A program made the translations under genes and the position numbers. A stretch of DNA of 64,000 nt from Nitrospirota bacterium. Lineage in GTDB: Bacteria > Nitrospirota > Nitrospiria > Nitrospirales > Nitrospiraceae. Positions 35,755 to 45,693 of the stretch are shown in pieces. Numbering within the stretch: the stretch's first letter is position 1; each line of letters begins with the position of its first letter. Where the stretch lies: the NCBI GenBank assembly GCA_030645475.1, contig JAUSMA010000067.1:102295-166294 (forward strand), written 5' to 3'. The notes beneath the pieces were generated by a model that worked only from the letters and a program-made list of their open reading frames with translations, was not told where the DNA came from and did no database searches.

Positions 35755-37008
35755 TCATCTATAAGACTGAAGCGTACCTGGCGCGAGAGGGCCCAACCCG
35801 GTGATGGCGAGGGAGTCCACGTTGAAAAATTGACGGCCCACGTTGAACATCTGCTCTTCGCTCACACGATCTATGCGCGCCAGCATATCGTCCAGCGACG
35901 TATGCTTTCCGTATGTCAATTCATCCTTGGCCAATTTACTCATGCGGCTATGTGAACTCTCCAGACTCAACATGAGGCTGCCCTTCATCTGAACCTTCGC
36001 CCGCTCAAGCTCTTTTCCAACAACGCCCTTGCTCCCCACCCGTCTGATTTCACGGCAGACGAGATCTACCACACGATCCACTTCTTTCGGTCTGGTCGCT
36101 GCATATACGGTGATCATGCCACCGTCGGAATAGCCGGACAAATAGGAGTAGATGGAATAGACGAGACCTCGTTTCTCCCGGACTTCCTGAAATAATCGCG
36201 AACTCACACTGCCCCCCAACACACTGTTCAGCGCATACAGGGCATACCGATCCTGATGTCCGGCGGAAACGCCTTTGAGGCCTAGACACAGATGGACTTG
36301 TTCTAACTTCTTCTTCTTCAGCAGGACACCGCCGCGCAAGTCAGGAGGACGGCGCCCGTTGGCAGGAGTCGCCTTGGCAGATCGGCCCTTGCCGAAATAC
36401 TTCGCGACCAGGAGATCAAGTTTGTCCTGCTCAAAGTTCCCGGCGATCGACACCACGGTCTGACTCGAATCGTAGTGGGCCTCGATATAGCTCAGCAGAT
36501 CCTGGCGTCGCAGCCCTCTGACCGTTTTCTCCCGGCCCAAGATAGAGCGACCGAGCGGATGACGCCCCAGCACTTGCCCCATGTGAAGCTCTTGCACGAG
36601 ATCTTCCGGATCGTCCTGCACCATGCGAATTTCTTCCAGGACGACCTGTTTCTCTTTTTCGATGTCTTTGGGTACGAACCGGGAATGGTGAAACAGGTCG
36701 GAGAGGAGCTCTAAGGCTTGAGGTAGCTGCTGATCCAGCACCTTCACGTAATAGGTCGTCGTCTCACGCGAGGTGAAGGCATTCATCTCTCCGCCGAGTG
36801 CGTCGATTTCACGCGAAATCTCGGCGGAGGAACGCTTGCGCGTCCCCTTAAAAAGCATGTGCTCGATAAAATGGGAATAGCCCGCTTGGAGAGGCTGCTC
36901 GTCCCGCGACCCGGTGTTGACCCATACACCGACGGTCACCGACTTTAACGTCGGCATCCGCTCGGTTACGACCCGCACCCCGTTGTCCAGGACGAGCTTG
37001 CGATACAA
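35755..37008 (-). CDS. M16-family zinc peptidase (processing-peptidase type)
   Basis: 417 residues. The inverted zinc motif HFIEHMLFKGT (HxxEH) is at about residues 46-50, with the downstream Glu in KEKQVVLEEIRM. The segment GVRVVTERMPTLKSVTVGVWVNTGSRDE and the R/Y pair region (RSAKATPANG..., EVREKRGLVYSIYSYLSG) follow the YmxG/PqqF-like single-domain-pair pattern. It cleaves peptides; a role near pnp is widespread in bacteria but undefined. It starts five bases after the pnp stop and ends the rimP-to-M16 operon. Confidence 0.92.
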   Translation of the reverse strand: MYRKLVLDNGVRVVTERMPTLKSVTVGVWVNTGSRDEQPLQAGYSHFIEHMLFKGTRKRSSAEISREIDALGGEMNAFTSRETTTYYVKVLDQQLPQALELLSDLFHHSRFVPKDIEKEKQVVLEEIRMVQDDPEDLVQELHMGQVLGRHPLGRSILGREKTVRGLRRQDLLSYIEAHYDSSQTVVSIAGNFEQDKLDLLVAKYFGKGRSAKATPANGRRPPDLRGGVLLKKKKLEQVHLCLGLKGVSAGHQDRYALYALNSVLGGSVSSRLFQEVREKRGLVYSIYSYLSGYSDGGMITVYAATRPKEVDRVVDLVCREIRRVGSKGVVGKELERAKVQMKGSLMLSLESSHSRMSKLAKDELTYGKHTSLDDMLARIDRVSEEQMFNVGRQFFNVDSLAITGLGPLAPGTLQSYR

Positions 37009-37013
37009 GACAG

Positions 37014-39131
37014 TTACCCGGCTGATGGATCAGGCGCAGCAGCCCCAGCCGGAGCCGGCATGGCTTCCTTGCGGCTCAGGCGGATCTTCCCTTGACGGTC
37101 CACTTCCATGACCTTCACCAAGATTTGATCCCCTTCCTTCACCTCGTCCGACACCGCTTGGACCCGATGGTGCGCCAACTGCGAGATATGCACCAGTCCG
37201 TCGGTTCCCGGAAGGACCTCGACAAACGCGCCGAAATCCATGATCTTTCGAACCGTGCCCATGTAGATCTTTCCGATTTCGACTTCTTCGGTGATCCGGC
37301 TGATCATTTCTTTGGCCTTCTCGGCCGAAGCGCCGTCGACCGACGCAATCGTCACGGTTCCGCTGTCATCGACATTGATCTTGACCCCGCAATCCGCAAT
37401 GATGCCGCGGATCGTCTTGCCGCCCGGCCCGATGATTTCACGGATCTTGTCCTGCTTCACCTTCATCGTGAAGATCCTGGGCGCGTAAGCCGACAGGGTG
37501 GTTCTCGGCGCTTGGAGAGCCTTCTCCATGCAGCCCAGAATGTGTAAACGACCAGCTTTCGCCTGCTCTAACGCCTTCTGCATCAAGGCCGACGTAATCC
37601 CGCCGATTTTGATATCCATCTGTAGGGCCGTGACGCCCTGCCTGGTTCCGCAGACCTTAAAGTCCATATCGCCCAGGTGATCCTCAAGCCCGAGAATATC
37701 GGAGAGAATCATGACCCGGTCGCCCTCTTTGATCAATCCCATCGCGATCCCGGCCACAGCTTTGCTGACCGGCACGCCGGCATCCATCAACGCAAGGCTC
37801 CCGCCACAGACGGTCGCCATCGACGACGACCCATTGGATTCAAGGATGTCCGACACGATACGAAGCGTGTAGGGAAAGGCTTCCTTGCTCGGAATCACCG
37901 GGGCCAACGCCCGTTCCGCTAATGCACCATGACCCACTTCCCGACGTCCCGGCGAGCGAAGCGGCCGTGCTTCACCGACACTGAACGGCGGAAAATTGTA
38001 ATGGAGCATGAAGGTCCTCATGTACTCCCCTTCTAATGCATCGATCCGCTGTTCGTCGTCCGAGGTCCCCAAGGTGACCACCGCTAAACTTTGGGTCTCG
38101 CCTCTGGTGAAAATCGCCGACCCATGTGTCCTGGGCAACGCGCTGACTTCGCAGGTGATCGCACGGATATCAGCAGGGCCACGTCCATCCGCCCGAGATC
38201 CCTTCTCCAGGATCATGTTCCGGACCTCGGTATATTCCAACTCATGGAACACCAGCTTGACGTGCCGCTCCCGATTCGGATCGTCTGCGCTCTTGAGCTT
38301 TTGGACCGCGTCGTTCTTGACCTCATCCAACCGCTCCTGCCTGGCCGCTTTGTTGGGAATCATGATGGCATCACGAATACCTTGCGCCACCAGCGTCTTC
38401 ACTTGCGCCGCAAGCGCGGAGTCGATCTGTTCCTTCGCCACCTTCCGCTTCGGCTTGCCGGCAAGCACTTGCAGTTCGCGAATCTTGGCCACAATCTTCT
38501 TAATCTCGCTATGGGCGAGTTCGATCGCTTCGAGCATGATGGCTTCGGACAGTTCGTTCGCCCCTGCTTCGACCATCATGACCGCATCAGCCGTCCCCGC
38601 CACTACGAGGTGCAACTCGCTCTTCGCCACCGTCTCAAGATCAGGGTTGACCACGAACTTGCCGTCCAGCCGCCCAATCCTCACGCCCGCGATCGGATTA
38701 TCGAAGGGAATATTTGAAACAGTCAGGGCAGCAGAGGAAGCGATAATGCCGAGAATATCGGAGGAGCCGGTTTGATCGGCCGAAAGAACTGACGCGATGA
38801 CTTGGGTCTCGAAGTAATAGCCCTCGGGAAAGAGCGGACGGAGTCCCCGATCGATCTGCCGGCTGGTCAGCACGGCCTTTTCCGATGGACGCGCTTCCCG
38901 CTTGAAATACCCGCCGGGAATCTTTCCGGCGGCGAAGGATTTTTCCTGATAATCGACGGTGAGGGGGAGAAAATCGATGCCTGGCTTGGCAGTCTGTGAC
39001 GCAACAGCCGTCGCCAAGACGACCGTGTCGCCGTACGTAGCCCAAATCGAACCGTCTGCTTGTCGTGCCACACGACCGGTTTCGAGTCGCAAGATGCGCC
39101 CCGCAACCTCTATTTCAACTGTGTGTACCAT
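37014..39131 (-). CDS. pnp: Polyribonucleotide nucleotidyltransferase (PNPase)
   Basis: 705 residues. Two RNase PH domains, the second with RPLRSPGRREVGHGALAERAL and ESNGSSSMATVCGGSLALMDAG, and the catalytic Asp region DMDFKVCGTRQGVTALQMDIKIGG. KH domain: IIGPGGKTIRGIIADCGVKINVDD. S1 domain: GKIYMGTVRKIMDFGAFVEVLPGTDGLVHISQL. It degrades RNA 3' to 5' with phosphate in the cytoplasm. A strong hairpin precedes it (39238-39273), fitting post-transcriptional autoregulation as in E. coli. rpsO is directly upstream. Confidence 0.98.
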   Translation of the reverse strand: MVHTVEIEVAGRILRLETGRVARQADGSIWATYGDTVVLATAVASQTAKPGIDFLPLTVDYQEKSFAAGKIPGGYFKREARPSEKAVLTSRQIDRGLRPLFPEGYYFETQVIASVLSADQTGSSDILGIIASSAALTVSNIPFDNPIAGVRIGRLDGKFVVNPDLETVAKSELHLVVAGTADAVMMVEAGANELSEAIMLEAIELAHSEIKKIVAKIRELQVLAGKPKRKVAKEQIDSALAAQVKTLVAQGIRDAIMIPNKAARQERLDEVKNDAVQKLKSADDPNRERHVKLVFHELEYTEVRNMILEKGSRADGRGPADIRAITCEVSALPRTHGSAIFTRGETQSLAVVTLGTSDDEQRIDALEGEYMRTFMLHYNFPPFSVGEARPLRSPGRREVGHGALAERALAPVIPSKEAFPYTLRIVSDILESNGSSSMATVCGGSLALMDAGVPVSKAVAGIAMGLIKEGDRVMILSDILGLEDHLGDMDFKVCGTRQGVTALQMDIKIGGITSALMQKALEQAKAGRLHILGCMEKALQAPRTTLSAYAPRIFTMKVKQDKIREIIGPGGKTIRGIIADCGVKINVDDSGTVTIASVDGASAEKAKEMISRITEEVEIGKIYMGTVRKIMDFGAFVEVLPGTDGLVHISQLAHHRVQAVSDEVKEGDQILVKVMEVDRQGKIRLSRKEAMPAPAGAAAPDPSAG

Positions 39132-39237
39132 CTGAGTCTCCTCTGGTTAGGCCCCACAGATGCCCACAGAGAGGGACTCGAGCGATGAGGAACACTCCAG
39201 TCTCTGTCCGTGTTCACCTGTGCGACTGACGACTACG

Positions 39238-39273
39238 GTCCCGCTGTTGCGCCTCCTGGCGTGACAGCGGGAC
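39238..39273 (-). promoter_or_regulatory. Hairpin in the rpsO-pnp intergenic region
   Basis: Ten-base perfect stem GTCCCGCTGT/ACAGCGGGAC with an inner GCGCC/GGCGT extension and a TCCT loop. There is no T-run after it, so it is not a typical terminator. Its place between rpsO and pnp matches the RNase III/PNPase-processed stem of the E. coli pnp leader, a function inferred here. Confidence 0.5.
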
Positions 39274-39279
39274 GGGATA

Positions 39280-39549
39280 CTATTTCCTGATGCCCAATCG
39301 CTCGATCACTGCACGATACCGCGCATCGCTGACGCCACGAAGATAGTCGAGCAACCGCCGACGGCGGCCGACCAAGAGCAGCAGGCCACGCCGCGAGTGA
39401 TGATCCTTCTTGTGGGTCTTGAAATGCTCCGTCAAATACGTGATCCGGGTGGTCAACACCGCGATCTGGACTTCCGGTGAACCGGAATCCGTCTCATGCT
39501 GCTGATACTGTTTGATCAATTCAGTTTTTGCTTCTTTGAGTAATGCCAT
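39280..39549 (-). CDS. rpsO: 30S ribosomal protein S15
   Basis: 89 residues, exact family length. [50 protein letters not shown] is the S15 core that binds 16S rRNA. It lies between truB and pnp in the usual order. Confidence 0.98.
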   Translation of the reverse strand: MALLKEAKTELIKQYQQHETDSGSPEVQIAVLTTRITYLTEHFKTHKKDHHSRRGLLLLVGRRRRLLDYLRGVSDARYRAVIERLGIRK

Positions 39550-39593
39550 GGTTTCCTTCCTTTCTGTTCCTTTCCGTCATCCACAACGAACGC

Positions 39594-40550
39594 TTATACG
39601 TCCTGATCGATTAATACCTTCTCAACCTTGAGCGCATCTCCCGCATTCGCCGGACACTTCCCGATCGCAATCAATCGCCCGTCGATATCATGGATGCGAA
39701 CCGGCATATGTGGCTGGCGCTCGCCAGCAGCCGCCCCCTCCCAACGCAGGATTTTTCCCACAGGCACTGGAGCGCCATGTCGTACGCGATCAGCGGTCTG
39801 TTCATCCACCACCGCCAGCGCAAACCGATTTAACGACAGATCCAGCGATAACAGATCGTCTCCCAACCGGCCGAGGGCATGACGGGTAGCCACCTCGTCG
39901 ATCGTCAGCGCCTGGTCGATCGTCAAGGGCCCCACTCGCGTTCGCTCCAACGCCAACATGTGACCACCGACGCCTAAGGCTGCTCCAATGTCGGCACACA
40001 ACGTCCGCACATAGGTCCCTTTGGAGCAGACGACCCGCAACGACACATCCCGACCCTCGATCCCCAACACCTCAAGGGTGTGGATGACAATGGTTCGGGC
40101 GTCCCGTGCAATCGTTTTGCCCGCACGAGCGGACTTATAGAGAGGAACGCCTGCGACTTTTACCGCCGAATACATCGGAGGAACTTGTTCAATCGGTCCG
40201 AGAAATCGACCGACCGCTTCATGAATCGCCGCTGATGTCAGATGTTCCGTCGCCTGCCTGGCGAGGACCGTTCCCGTCGCATCCTGCGTGTCGGTGGTTT
40301 CGCCGAGCCGAAGCACGGCACAATATTCTTTATCCCACTCGACGAGATACTCGGCAATGCGGGTTCCCCGCCCGATCAGCACGGGCAAGACTCCCGTTGC
40401 GGCAGGATCAAGAGTGCCGGCATGACCGACCTTCACTCCGCCGAGAAGATGCCGCACCTTCGCCACGACATCGTGGGAGGTCCACCCTAATTCCTTTTTG
40501 ATGATCAGTACGCCGTCGACCACGGCACAGCTCTGCGCGAGATCCATCAT
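39594..40550 (-). CDS. truB: tRNA pseudouridine-55 synthase
   Basis: 318 residues from the ATG at 40550, preceded by GGGGA; the open frame upstream overlaps rbfA and is not family-like. The catalytic Asp is in KVGHAGTLDPAATGVLPVLIG, and the KELGWTSHDVVAKVR, DATGTV and VVCSKGTYVRTLCADIGAALG segments match TruB. A C-terminal PUA-like domain ends LKVEKVLIDQDV. It makes the T-loop pseudouridine in tRNA. It starts 13 bases after rbfA. Confidence 0.95.
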   Translation of the reverse strand: MMDLAQSCAVVDGVLIIKKELGWTSHDVVAKVRHLLGGVKVGHAGTLDPAATGVLPVLIGRGTRIAEYLVEWDKEYCAVLRLGETTDTQDATGTVLARQATEHLTSAAIHEAVGRFLGPIEQVPPMYSAVKVAGVPLYKSARAGKTIARDARTIVIHTLEVLGIEGRDVSLRVVCSKGTYVRTLCADIGAALGVGGHMLALERTRVGPLTIDQALTIDEVATRHALGRLGDDLLSLDLSLNRFALAVVDEQTADRVRHGAPVPVGKILRWEGAAAGERQPHMPVRIHDIDGRLIAIGKCPANAGDALKVEKVLIDQDV

Positions 40551-40563
40551 CACGTCCCCGATA

Positions 40564-40959
40564 CTACGAACTCGTCTTCTCTTCGGACGACCCGCCTCCG
40601 GCCTCCGTATCGACGTGGAGCTCATCCAGCAACTGCAGCACGCGATCGCCTCTCGGCCCGCTGACATCCTTGGCAAAGACGATTTCCGGCAGATACCGAA
40701 GCGAGAGTCGGCGCCCTAGCTCACCTCGGACAAATCCGCTGGCTTGCTCCAACCCGACAAAGACGTTCCGCTCTTCGTCTTTCGTGCCCATGGTGGTAAC
40801 AAACACGCGAGCGATCCGCAGATCGCTCGTCAGCTTGACGTCGGTCACCGTCACGGCTTGTACACGGGGGTCCTTGATCTTCCGCATGAGGATATCGGCC
40901 ACTTCCATGCGAATTTGATCGGCCACACGATCAGCCCGATGATATCCTGTCTTGGCCAC
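40564..40959 (-). CDS. rbfA: Ribosome-binding factor A
   Basis: 131 residues from a GTG at 40959, with GGAG six bases upstream, giving the canonical N-terminus AKTGYHRADRVADQI. A GTG at 40989 would overlap the DUF503 stop as GTGA and is an alternative. The KH-like core is VEVADILMRKIKDPRV, VTVTDVKLTSDLRIARVFVT and LRYLPEIVFAKD. It is a 30S maturation factor. It sits between DUF503 and truB as in many bacteria. Confidence 0.93.
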   Translation of the reverse strand: MAKTGYHRADRVADQIRMEVADILMRKIKDPRVQAVTVTDVKLTSDLRIARVFVTTMGTKDEERNVFVGLEQASGFVRGELGRRLSLRYLPEIVFAKDVSGPRGDRVLQLLDELHVDTEAGGGSSEEKTSS

Positions 40960-40985
40960 CGTGCACTCCACCAGGCATGCCGCCG

Positions 40986-41272
40986 TCACAACAATTCCAC
41001 TCGAGACTGGACAATTTCCACGGCCGGGACGCTCCGAATCAGGTTCAGCGCTTGGTCACACACTTGGTTGACGTATCGCCCTTCTTGGCCACGCAGGCCA
41101 GCCCCAATACGGCCTTCTGCCACAAATCCTGCCCATCAACCTCAGCGACGGAGAGATTGAACTTCTCACGCAATCGGTCCTTGAGACTCAACAGCACCTG
41201 CCGCTTATCCTTCAACGACTGACTCCCAGGGATAAACAGCTCGACCGTACAGAGTCCGACAATGATACCCAC
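40986..41272 (-). pseudogene. DUF503 (YlxP-like) gene with an apparent one-base frameshift
   Basis: From the GTG at 41272 the frame encodes a clear DUF503 N-terminus (LCTVELFIPGSQSLKDKRQVL, FNLSVAEVDGQDLWQKAVLGLACVAKKG), then ends early at 41045. In the -1 frame, directly after a G-run (41079-41081 on the plus strand, CCC), the family continues: RYVNQVCDQALNLIRSVPAV then EIVQSRVELL and a stop at 40986-40988. One extra G would restore a 95-residue protein of normal length. The break is either a real mutation, a programmed shift or a base missing from the sequence. The stop overlaps the alternative rbfA GTG. The intact family is small, uncharacterised and normally lies between infB and rbfA, as here. 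Confidence 0.8.
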
Positions 41273-41288
41273 GGGGCAAACTCACACC

Positions 41289-43826
41289 TTAGAGCTTTGC
41301 GGCGATCTTATCGATCGCGTAGGCTTCGATGATGTCCCCAGCCTTGATGTCGTTGAAATTCTCGACGCTGATTCCGCATTCGTAGCCCTGCTGCACTTCA
41401 CGGACATCGTCCTTAAAGCGGCGCAACGACCCGAGCTTCCCTTCGTAGGCCACGACATTGTCGCGAAGCACCCGAACTCCGACCGCCGCACGGGTAATCG
41501 TGCCATCCACCACATAGGCCCCGGCAATGACTCCGGACTTGGACACCGTGAAGACCTGCCGTACCTCGGCCCGTCCCAAGATCCGCTCCTTGAGCGTCGG
41601 TTCGAGCAGCCCTTCCATCGCGGCCTTAATCTCGGTCATCGCATCGTAAATAATCGTGTACTGGCGGATATCGACGCCTTGCTGCTCGGCTAGGGCCAAC
41701 GCCTTCGGCTCCGGCCTGACATTGAATCCGATCACGATGGCATTCGACGCGGCAGCCAGCAACACGTCGGATTCCGTAATCCCGCCCACGCCGCTGTGAA
41801 TGACGCGCAACTTGACCGCGGCGGTTGCCAGTTTTTCGACGCTGGCCGTCAGCGCTTCCGCCGACCCCTGAACGTCGGACTTAATCACCAATGCCAGCTC
41901 CTTCACGGAGCCTTCTTTAATCTTGGCAAACAAGTCGTCGAGGGTGACCTTCGCTGACCCGGACAAATCTGTCGTTCGCTGCTTATGCGCTCGATCTTCC
42001 GCAATCTCGCGCGCGACCCGTTCATCCTTCACAACCTGAAAAACATCGCCCGCCGAAGGCACACCAGGGAGCCCGGCCACTTCGACAGGGATGGAAGGAC
42101 CGGCTGCTTGTACCTTGGCTCCCGTGTGCGCAATCAGTGCCCGAACTTTTCCGCTAAATACCCCAACGACGAACACATCACCGACGCGAAGCGTCCCGCT
42201 CTGGACCAGCACGGTCGCCACGGGTCCACGCCCTCGTTCCAGCTTGGCTTCCACCACAACACCCTTGGCCATCCGATGCGGATCAGCCTTGAGCTCCAGC
42301 ACTTCAGATTGCAGAAGAATCATCTCCAGCAACGTATCCAAGCCGGTCTTTTCTTTGGCTGAAACCTCGACCATGATCGTATCCCCGCCCCAGGACTCGG
42401 AGATCAACCCATGTTCTGACAGGGCGTTCTTCACACGGTCTGCATTGGCGCCAGGCTTATCGATTTTATTAATGGCCACAATGATTGGAACGGACGCGGC
42501 CCTGGCATGATTGATCGCTTCGATCGTTTGCGGCATCACGCCATCGTCCGCCGCCACGACCAGGATGACAATATCGGTAATCTTGGCACCGCGACCGCGC
42601 ATCGCCGTGAAGGCTTCGTGGCCCGGCGTATCCAGGAAGGTCACCTGTTTCCCGCGAACCGCCACGGTGTACGCGCCGATATGCTGCGTAATCCCACCGG
42701 CCTCACCTTCCGCCACTTTTGTTTGCCGGATCGCATCGAGCAGCGACGTTTTGCCGTGGTCGACATGGCCCATGATCGTCACGACCGGTGGCCGCGACTC
42801 GAGCTGAGCGTCTTCCTCCGTCTGTACGACGGACTCCAACAATTCCTCTCCGACCTTCTCCGTCGAGAGATCGAGCTTGATCCCGTTCTCTTCAGCAATG
42901 ATCACAGCCGCATCCACGTTCATCGTCTGATTGAACGTGAGCATCTGCCCCATATCCATCAGCTTACGCATAATGTCGGCGGGGCGCTGCCCGATCAGTT
43001 CGGCGAATTCCTTCACCGTCATACCAGCCGTAAACTTGAAACCCTTCCGCCGCGGCTTGGTCACTTCCCCTGGCGCGCTATGATGCACATGCTTACTACG
43101 GTCGTCACGGCGCTGGTGCAACGGAATGGCACGAAGATCCTGCCAGCGAGCCGCATCCTCACGCAGTCGAAGCTCTTCTTCTTCCCGAGTACGGCCGGGC
43201 TTACGAGCCTTCTTCGCCTTCTCTTTCAAGCCCTCGGCTTGTAACTCTTCGAGGGAGAGGGGCTTCTTTTTTCCAGCAGTCAGGTCAGGGCTAGGTGCTG
43301 CAGCAGGCTTGACCGCAATAACTGGAGGCAGAGCAATCTGAACTCCCGCAGCAGGCGTCAGATCCGGCATCGGCGTCAACTCAGGATGCGGAGCGATTGG
43401 TGTCTCAATGATGGGATGGGCCAACGTAGGAGTGACGACAGGAGCATCGACGGTCGTTCCGCCACTGCCAATCGCTTCAACTGCGGGCTGGGAAGCCACG
43501 ATTTCAGCGGGCGGCTCGTCATCCCGCTTGCGCTTAATCAGAATCCGGCGCTTATCGGACTTAGAGGCATCCTCCGCCACCGGAGCGGCCTGGGCCGACC
43601 CGGCCTTTACCCCCGCGACAACCTTACCCCGACCAGCATCGGCTTCTTTGCCTGTTGCTTTTGTGGCAGTTTTGGCTTTTGAACCGAGCTTTTCCAACGC
43701 TTTCTGCACCACGTCGTCCTCCAACGCACTACTGTGCGAAGCGACGGCGACACCCATCCGCTTCAATTCAGGAATGAGTTCACGGTTTTCCATCCCGAGC
43801 TGCTTAGCCAATTCGTAAACGCGCAT
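41289..43826 (-). CDS. infB: Translation initiation factor IF-2
   Basis: 845 residues. The N-terminal IF2_N domain is [27 protein letters not shown] Pro/Ala/Lys-rich linker follows, then a second IF2_N-like domain ([26 protein letters not shown]). The GTPase has G1 [14 protein letters not shown] (about 354), DTPGHEAF and NKIDK; domains II-IV include [17 protein letters not shown]. It positions initiator tRNA on the 30S subunit. It lies 23 bases after nusA. Confidence 0.98.
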   Translation of the reverse strand: MRVYELAKQLGMENRELIPELKRMGVAVASHSSALEDDVVQKALEKLGSKAKTATKATGKEADAGRGKVVAGVKAGSAQAAPVAEDASKSDKRRILIKRKRDDEPPAEIVASQPAVEAIGSGGTTVDAPVVTPTLAHPIIETPIAPHPELTPMPDLTPAAGVQIALPPVIAVKPAAAPSPDLTAGKKKPLSLEELQAEGLKEKAKKARKPGRTREEEELRLREDAARWQDLRAIPLHQRRDDRSKHVHHSAPGEVTKPRRKGFKFTAGMTVKEFAELIGQRPADIMRKLMDMGQMLTFNQTMNVDAAVIIAEENGIKLDLSTEKVGEELLESVVQTEEDAQLESRPPVVTIMGHVDHGKTSLLDAIRQTKVAEGEAGGITQHIGAYTVAVRGKQVTFLDTPGHEAFTAMRGRGAKITDIVILVVAADDGVMPQTIEAINHARAASVPIIVAINKIDKPGANADRVKNALSEHGLISESWGGDTIMVEVSAKEKTGLDTLLEMILLQSEVLELKADPHRMAKGVVVEAKLERGRGPVATVLVQSGTLRVGDVFVVGVFSGKVRALIAHTGAKVQAAGPSIPVEVAGLPGVPSAGDVFQVVKDERVAREIAEDRAHKQRTTDLSGSAKVTLDDLFAKIKEGSVKELALVIKSDVQGSAEALTASVEKLATAAVKLRVIHSGVGGITESDVLLAAASNAIVIGFNVRPEPKALALAEQQGVDIRQYTIIYDAMTEIKAAMEGLLEPTLKERILGRAEVRQVFTVSKSGVIAGAYVVDGTITRAAVGVRVLRDNVVAYEGKLGSLRRFKDDVREVQQGYECGISVENFNDIKAGDIIEAYAIDKIAAKL

Positions 43827-43849
43827 GAGGATTTGACACCTGTTCTTCT

Positions 43850-45013
43850 TTACCCGGCATCCGACTCCGACTCTGCCCGAGCTTGTAATTCCTGTTCCCG
43901 GGCTTCTTGTTGCTGATGCAGCGCCTCGGTTTCCTCTGCCAATGCCGCCTTGATATCGTTATCCCGCTCGGCTTTTTCTTTTTCGTACTCCGTCGCGCTG
44001 ATAATATCGATCTTCCAGCCGGTCAGGCGGGCTGCCAATCGCACGTTCTGGCCATTCTTTCCGATCGCTAACGACAGCTGAGAATCCGCCACGACGACCA
44101 ACGCCGACTTCTTCTCCTCATCGAGGCCGACCTTCTCAATACTTGCCGGATTCAACGCCTCGGCGATGAACACACGCGGATCGGAGGTCCAGGTAATGAT
44201 GTCGATTTTTTCTCCGCGCAGCTCGCGGACGACGGCTTGAACCCGCGACCCCTTGATTCCCACACAGGCTCCAACCGGATCGACGGCTTTCTCGCGAGAC
44301 GTCACGGCAATCTTCGTCCGATCGCCAGGTTCCCGCACAATCGACTTGATCTCGACGATCTTCTCAAGGACTTCAGGCACTTCCAATTCGAACAGCTTCG
44401 ACACGAACTGGGGGTGACTGCGCGTCAAGATGACCTGGACATCTTTTGGCGTCCGGCGCACTTCCAGGAGCATCGCCTTCACCCGATCGCCACGGCGATA
44501 GGTTTCCCGCGGAATCTGCTCCTGAATCGGCAACACCGCCTCCGTCTTGCCCAAATCCACCAGGTAGTTCCGGCGCTCCATCCCGAGAATGATGCCGTTG
44601 ACCAGATCTCCCTGCCGCGTCGAATATTCCTTTTGAACCGCTTCCCATTCGGCCTCACGGACCTTCTGGAAAATCACTTGCTTGGCAGTTTGCGCCGCAA
44701 TCCGTCCCAAGTCGCTCATCTCGATGACCGACCCGATCTCGTCACCGACCTCTGCCTCGCTATCGAACTGGCGAGCTTCCTGTAGGGAGACCTCTGTTTT
44801 GGGATTGGCGACCACATCAACAATGGTCTTCTTCGACACGACGGAGATTTCACCGGTCTTGGAGTCGATCTCAACCTGAATGTTCTCAGCCTGCCCGAAA
44901 CGTTTTTTAGCAGCCATTTGAAGGGCCGACTCAATCGCCCCGATCACTCGGCTCTTCTCGATGCCCTTTGACCGACCAAGTTCGTCGATGACCGAAATCA
45001 ATTCTCGATTCAT
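43850..45013 (-). CDS. nusA: Transcription termination/antitermination factor NusA
   Basis: 387 residues, the shorter type without acidic C-terminal repeats. N-terminal RNAP-binding domain from [22 protein letters not shown]1 domain ([21 protein letters not shown]); KH1 ([27 protein letters not shown]) and KH2 ([25 protein letters not shown]). The tail is a Glu/Gln-rich coiled coil. It may feed back on the leader hairpin at 45625-45649. Confidence 0.98.
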   Translation of the reverse strand: MNRELISVIDELGRSKGIEKSRVIGAIESALQMAAKKRFGQAENIQVEIDSKTGEISVVSKKTIVDVVANPKTEVSLQEARQFDSEAEVGDEIGSVIEMSDLGRIAAQTAKQVIFQKVREAEWEAVQKEYSTRQGDLVNGIILGMERRNYLVDLGKTEAVLPIQEQIPRETYRRGDRVKAMLLEVRRTPKDVQVILTRSHPQFVSKLFELEVPEVLEKIVEIKSIVREPGDRTKIAVTSREKAVDPVGACVGIKGSRVQAVVRELRGEKIDIITWTSDPRVFIAEALNPASIEKVGLDEEKKSALVVVADSQLSLAIGKNGQNVRLAARLTGWKIDIISATEYEKEKAERDNDIKAALAEETEALHQQQEAREQELQARAESESDAG

Positions 45014-45097
45014 AGCTCACTCTCCGGCAGCTGCCCCTGCAGCCACCCTCCTAAAGGCAGCGATATGCATATACCGCGGTAATCGACTCCCGCACCC

Positions 45098-45574
45098 CTA
45101 AAACGTGACGACGCGTCGCGCTTCAGCAATCGAGTCGAACTCAAGAATGACTGTCCGCTCAGGGCGCGCATCGCTCACCACGACCGTAATGCCCTGCTCA
45201 CTCACTTCCGTCAACAGTCCGACCACACGCCACTGTCCGTCGATCGGCTGCTTGAGCTTGACGCTCACCTCTTTGCCCACTGCCCGGCGATAATCCTGAA
45301 CCCGCCTGAAGGCCCGATCCAGACCCGGCGAGGAGACTTCCAGCGTATAAGTATGGGGAAACGGATCAGCCACATCCAAGGCCGGACTGATCTCGAGATG
45401 TGCACGCCCGCAATCTTCTACCGTGACGCCGCCCACCTTATCGATGTACACGCGAACGACTGACCGCGTACCTTGCCCGACACAGACGACGTCGACTAAT
45501 TCTAGCCCCAAGGCCCACAGGATGGGCGACACCACTTCGCTGATGCGATCGACGACTGGTCGGGATTCCTTCAC
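45098..45574 (-). CDS. rimP: Ribosome maturation factor RimP
   Basis: 158 residues from a GTG at 45574 preceded by GAGGGG, the usual RimP length; an ATG at 45610 is open but has no ribosome binding site. The core has LGLELVDVVCVGQGTRSVVRVYID, GVTVEDCGRAHLEISPALDV and YTLEVSSPGLDRAFRRVQDY. It is needed for 30S assembly. It is first in the long rimP-nusA-infB operon. Confidence 0.94.
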   Translation of the reverse strand: MKESRPVVDRISEVVSPILWALGLELVDVVCVGQGTRSVVRVYIDKVGGVTVEDCGRAHLEISPALDVADPFPHTYTLEVSSPGLDRAFRRVQDYRRAVGKEVSVKLKQPIDGQWRVVGLLTEVSEQGITVVVSDARPERTVILEFDSIAEARRVVTF

Positions 45575-45624
45575 CGACACCCCTCGCCCTGCTTCTTTGG
45601 AGTCAATCATTTCTAGAGATTAAA

Positions 45625-45649
45625 CAAAAAAGTGGGCCTGAGCCCACTT
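45625..45649 (-). terminator. Leader hairpin with T-run before rimP (attenuator-like)
   Basis: On the minus strand AAGTGGGC-loop-GCCCACTT is followed by a T-run (45625-45631). It lies about 15 bases after the predicted start of transcription and about 50 bases before the rimP GTG. Similar hairpins upstream of rimP-nusA are known in many bacteria (rimP leader); an additional role as terminator of the upstream transaminase gene is possible. Confidence 0.7.
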
Positions 45650-45660
45650 CCAGTGCCGAG

Positions 45661-45689
45661 ACCATAACATGCCCCCTATACCAAAGCAA
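45661..45689 (-). promoter_or_regulatory. Possible promoter of the rimP-nusA-infB operon
   Basis: On the minus strand TTGCTT (45684-45689) is followed after 17 bases by TATGGT (45661-45666). The match is moderate, but the position just upstream of the leader hairpin fits. Confidence 0.4.
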
Positions 45690-45693
45690 GAGC

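Noticed and set aside
40959..40989. rbfA start at the GTG overlapping the DUF503 stop
   Set aside because: The GTG at 40959 has a much better ribosome binding site and gives the canonical RbfA N-terminus; the upstream start is kept only as an alternative.
42507..43244. Forward 245-codon frame inside infB
   Set aside because: Complement of the infB GTPase region; typical antisense composition for a GC-rich gene.
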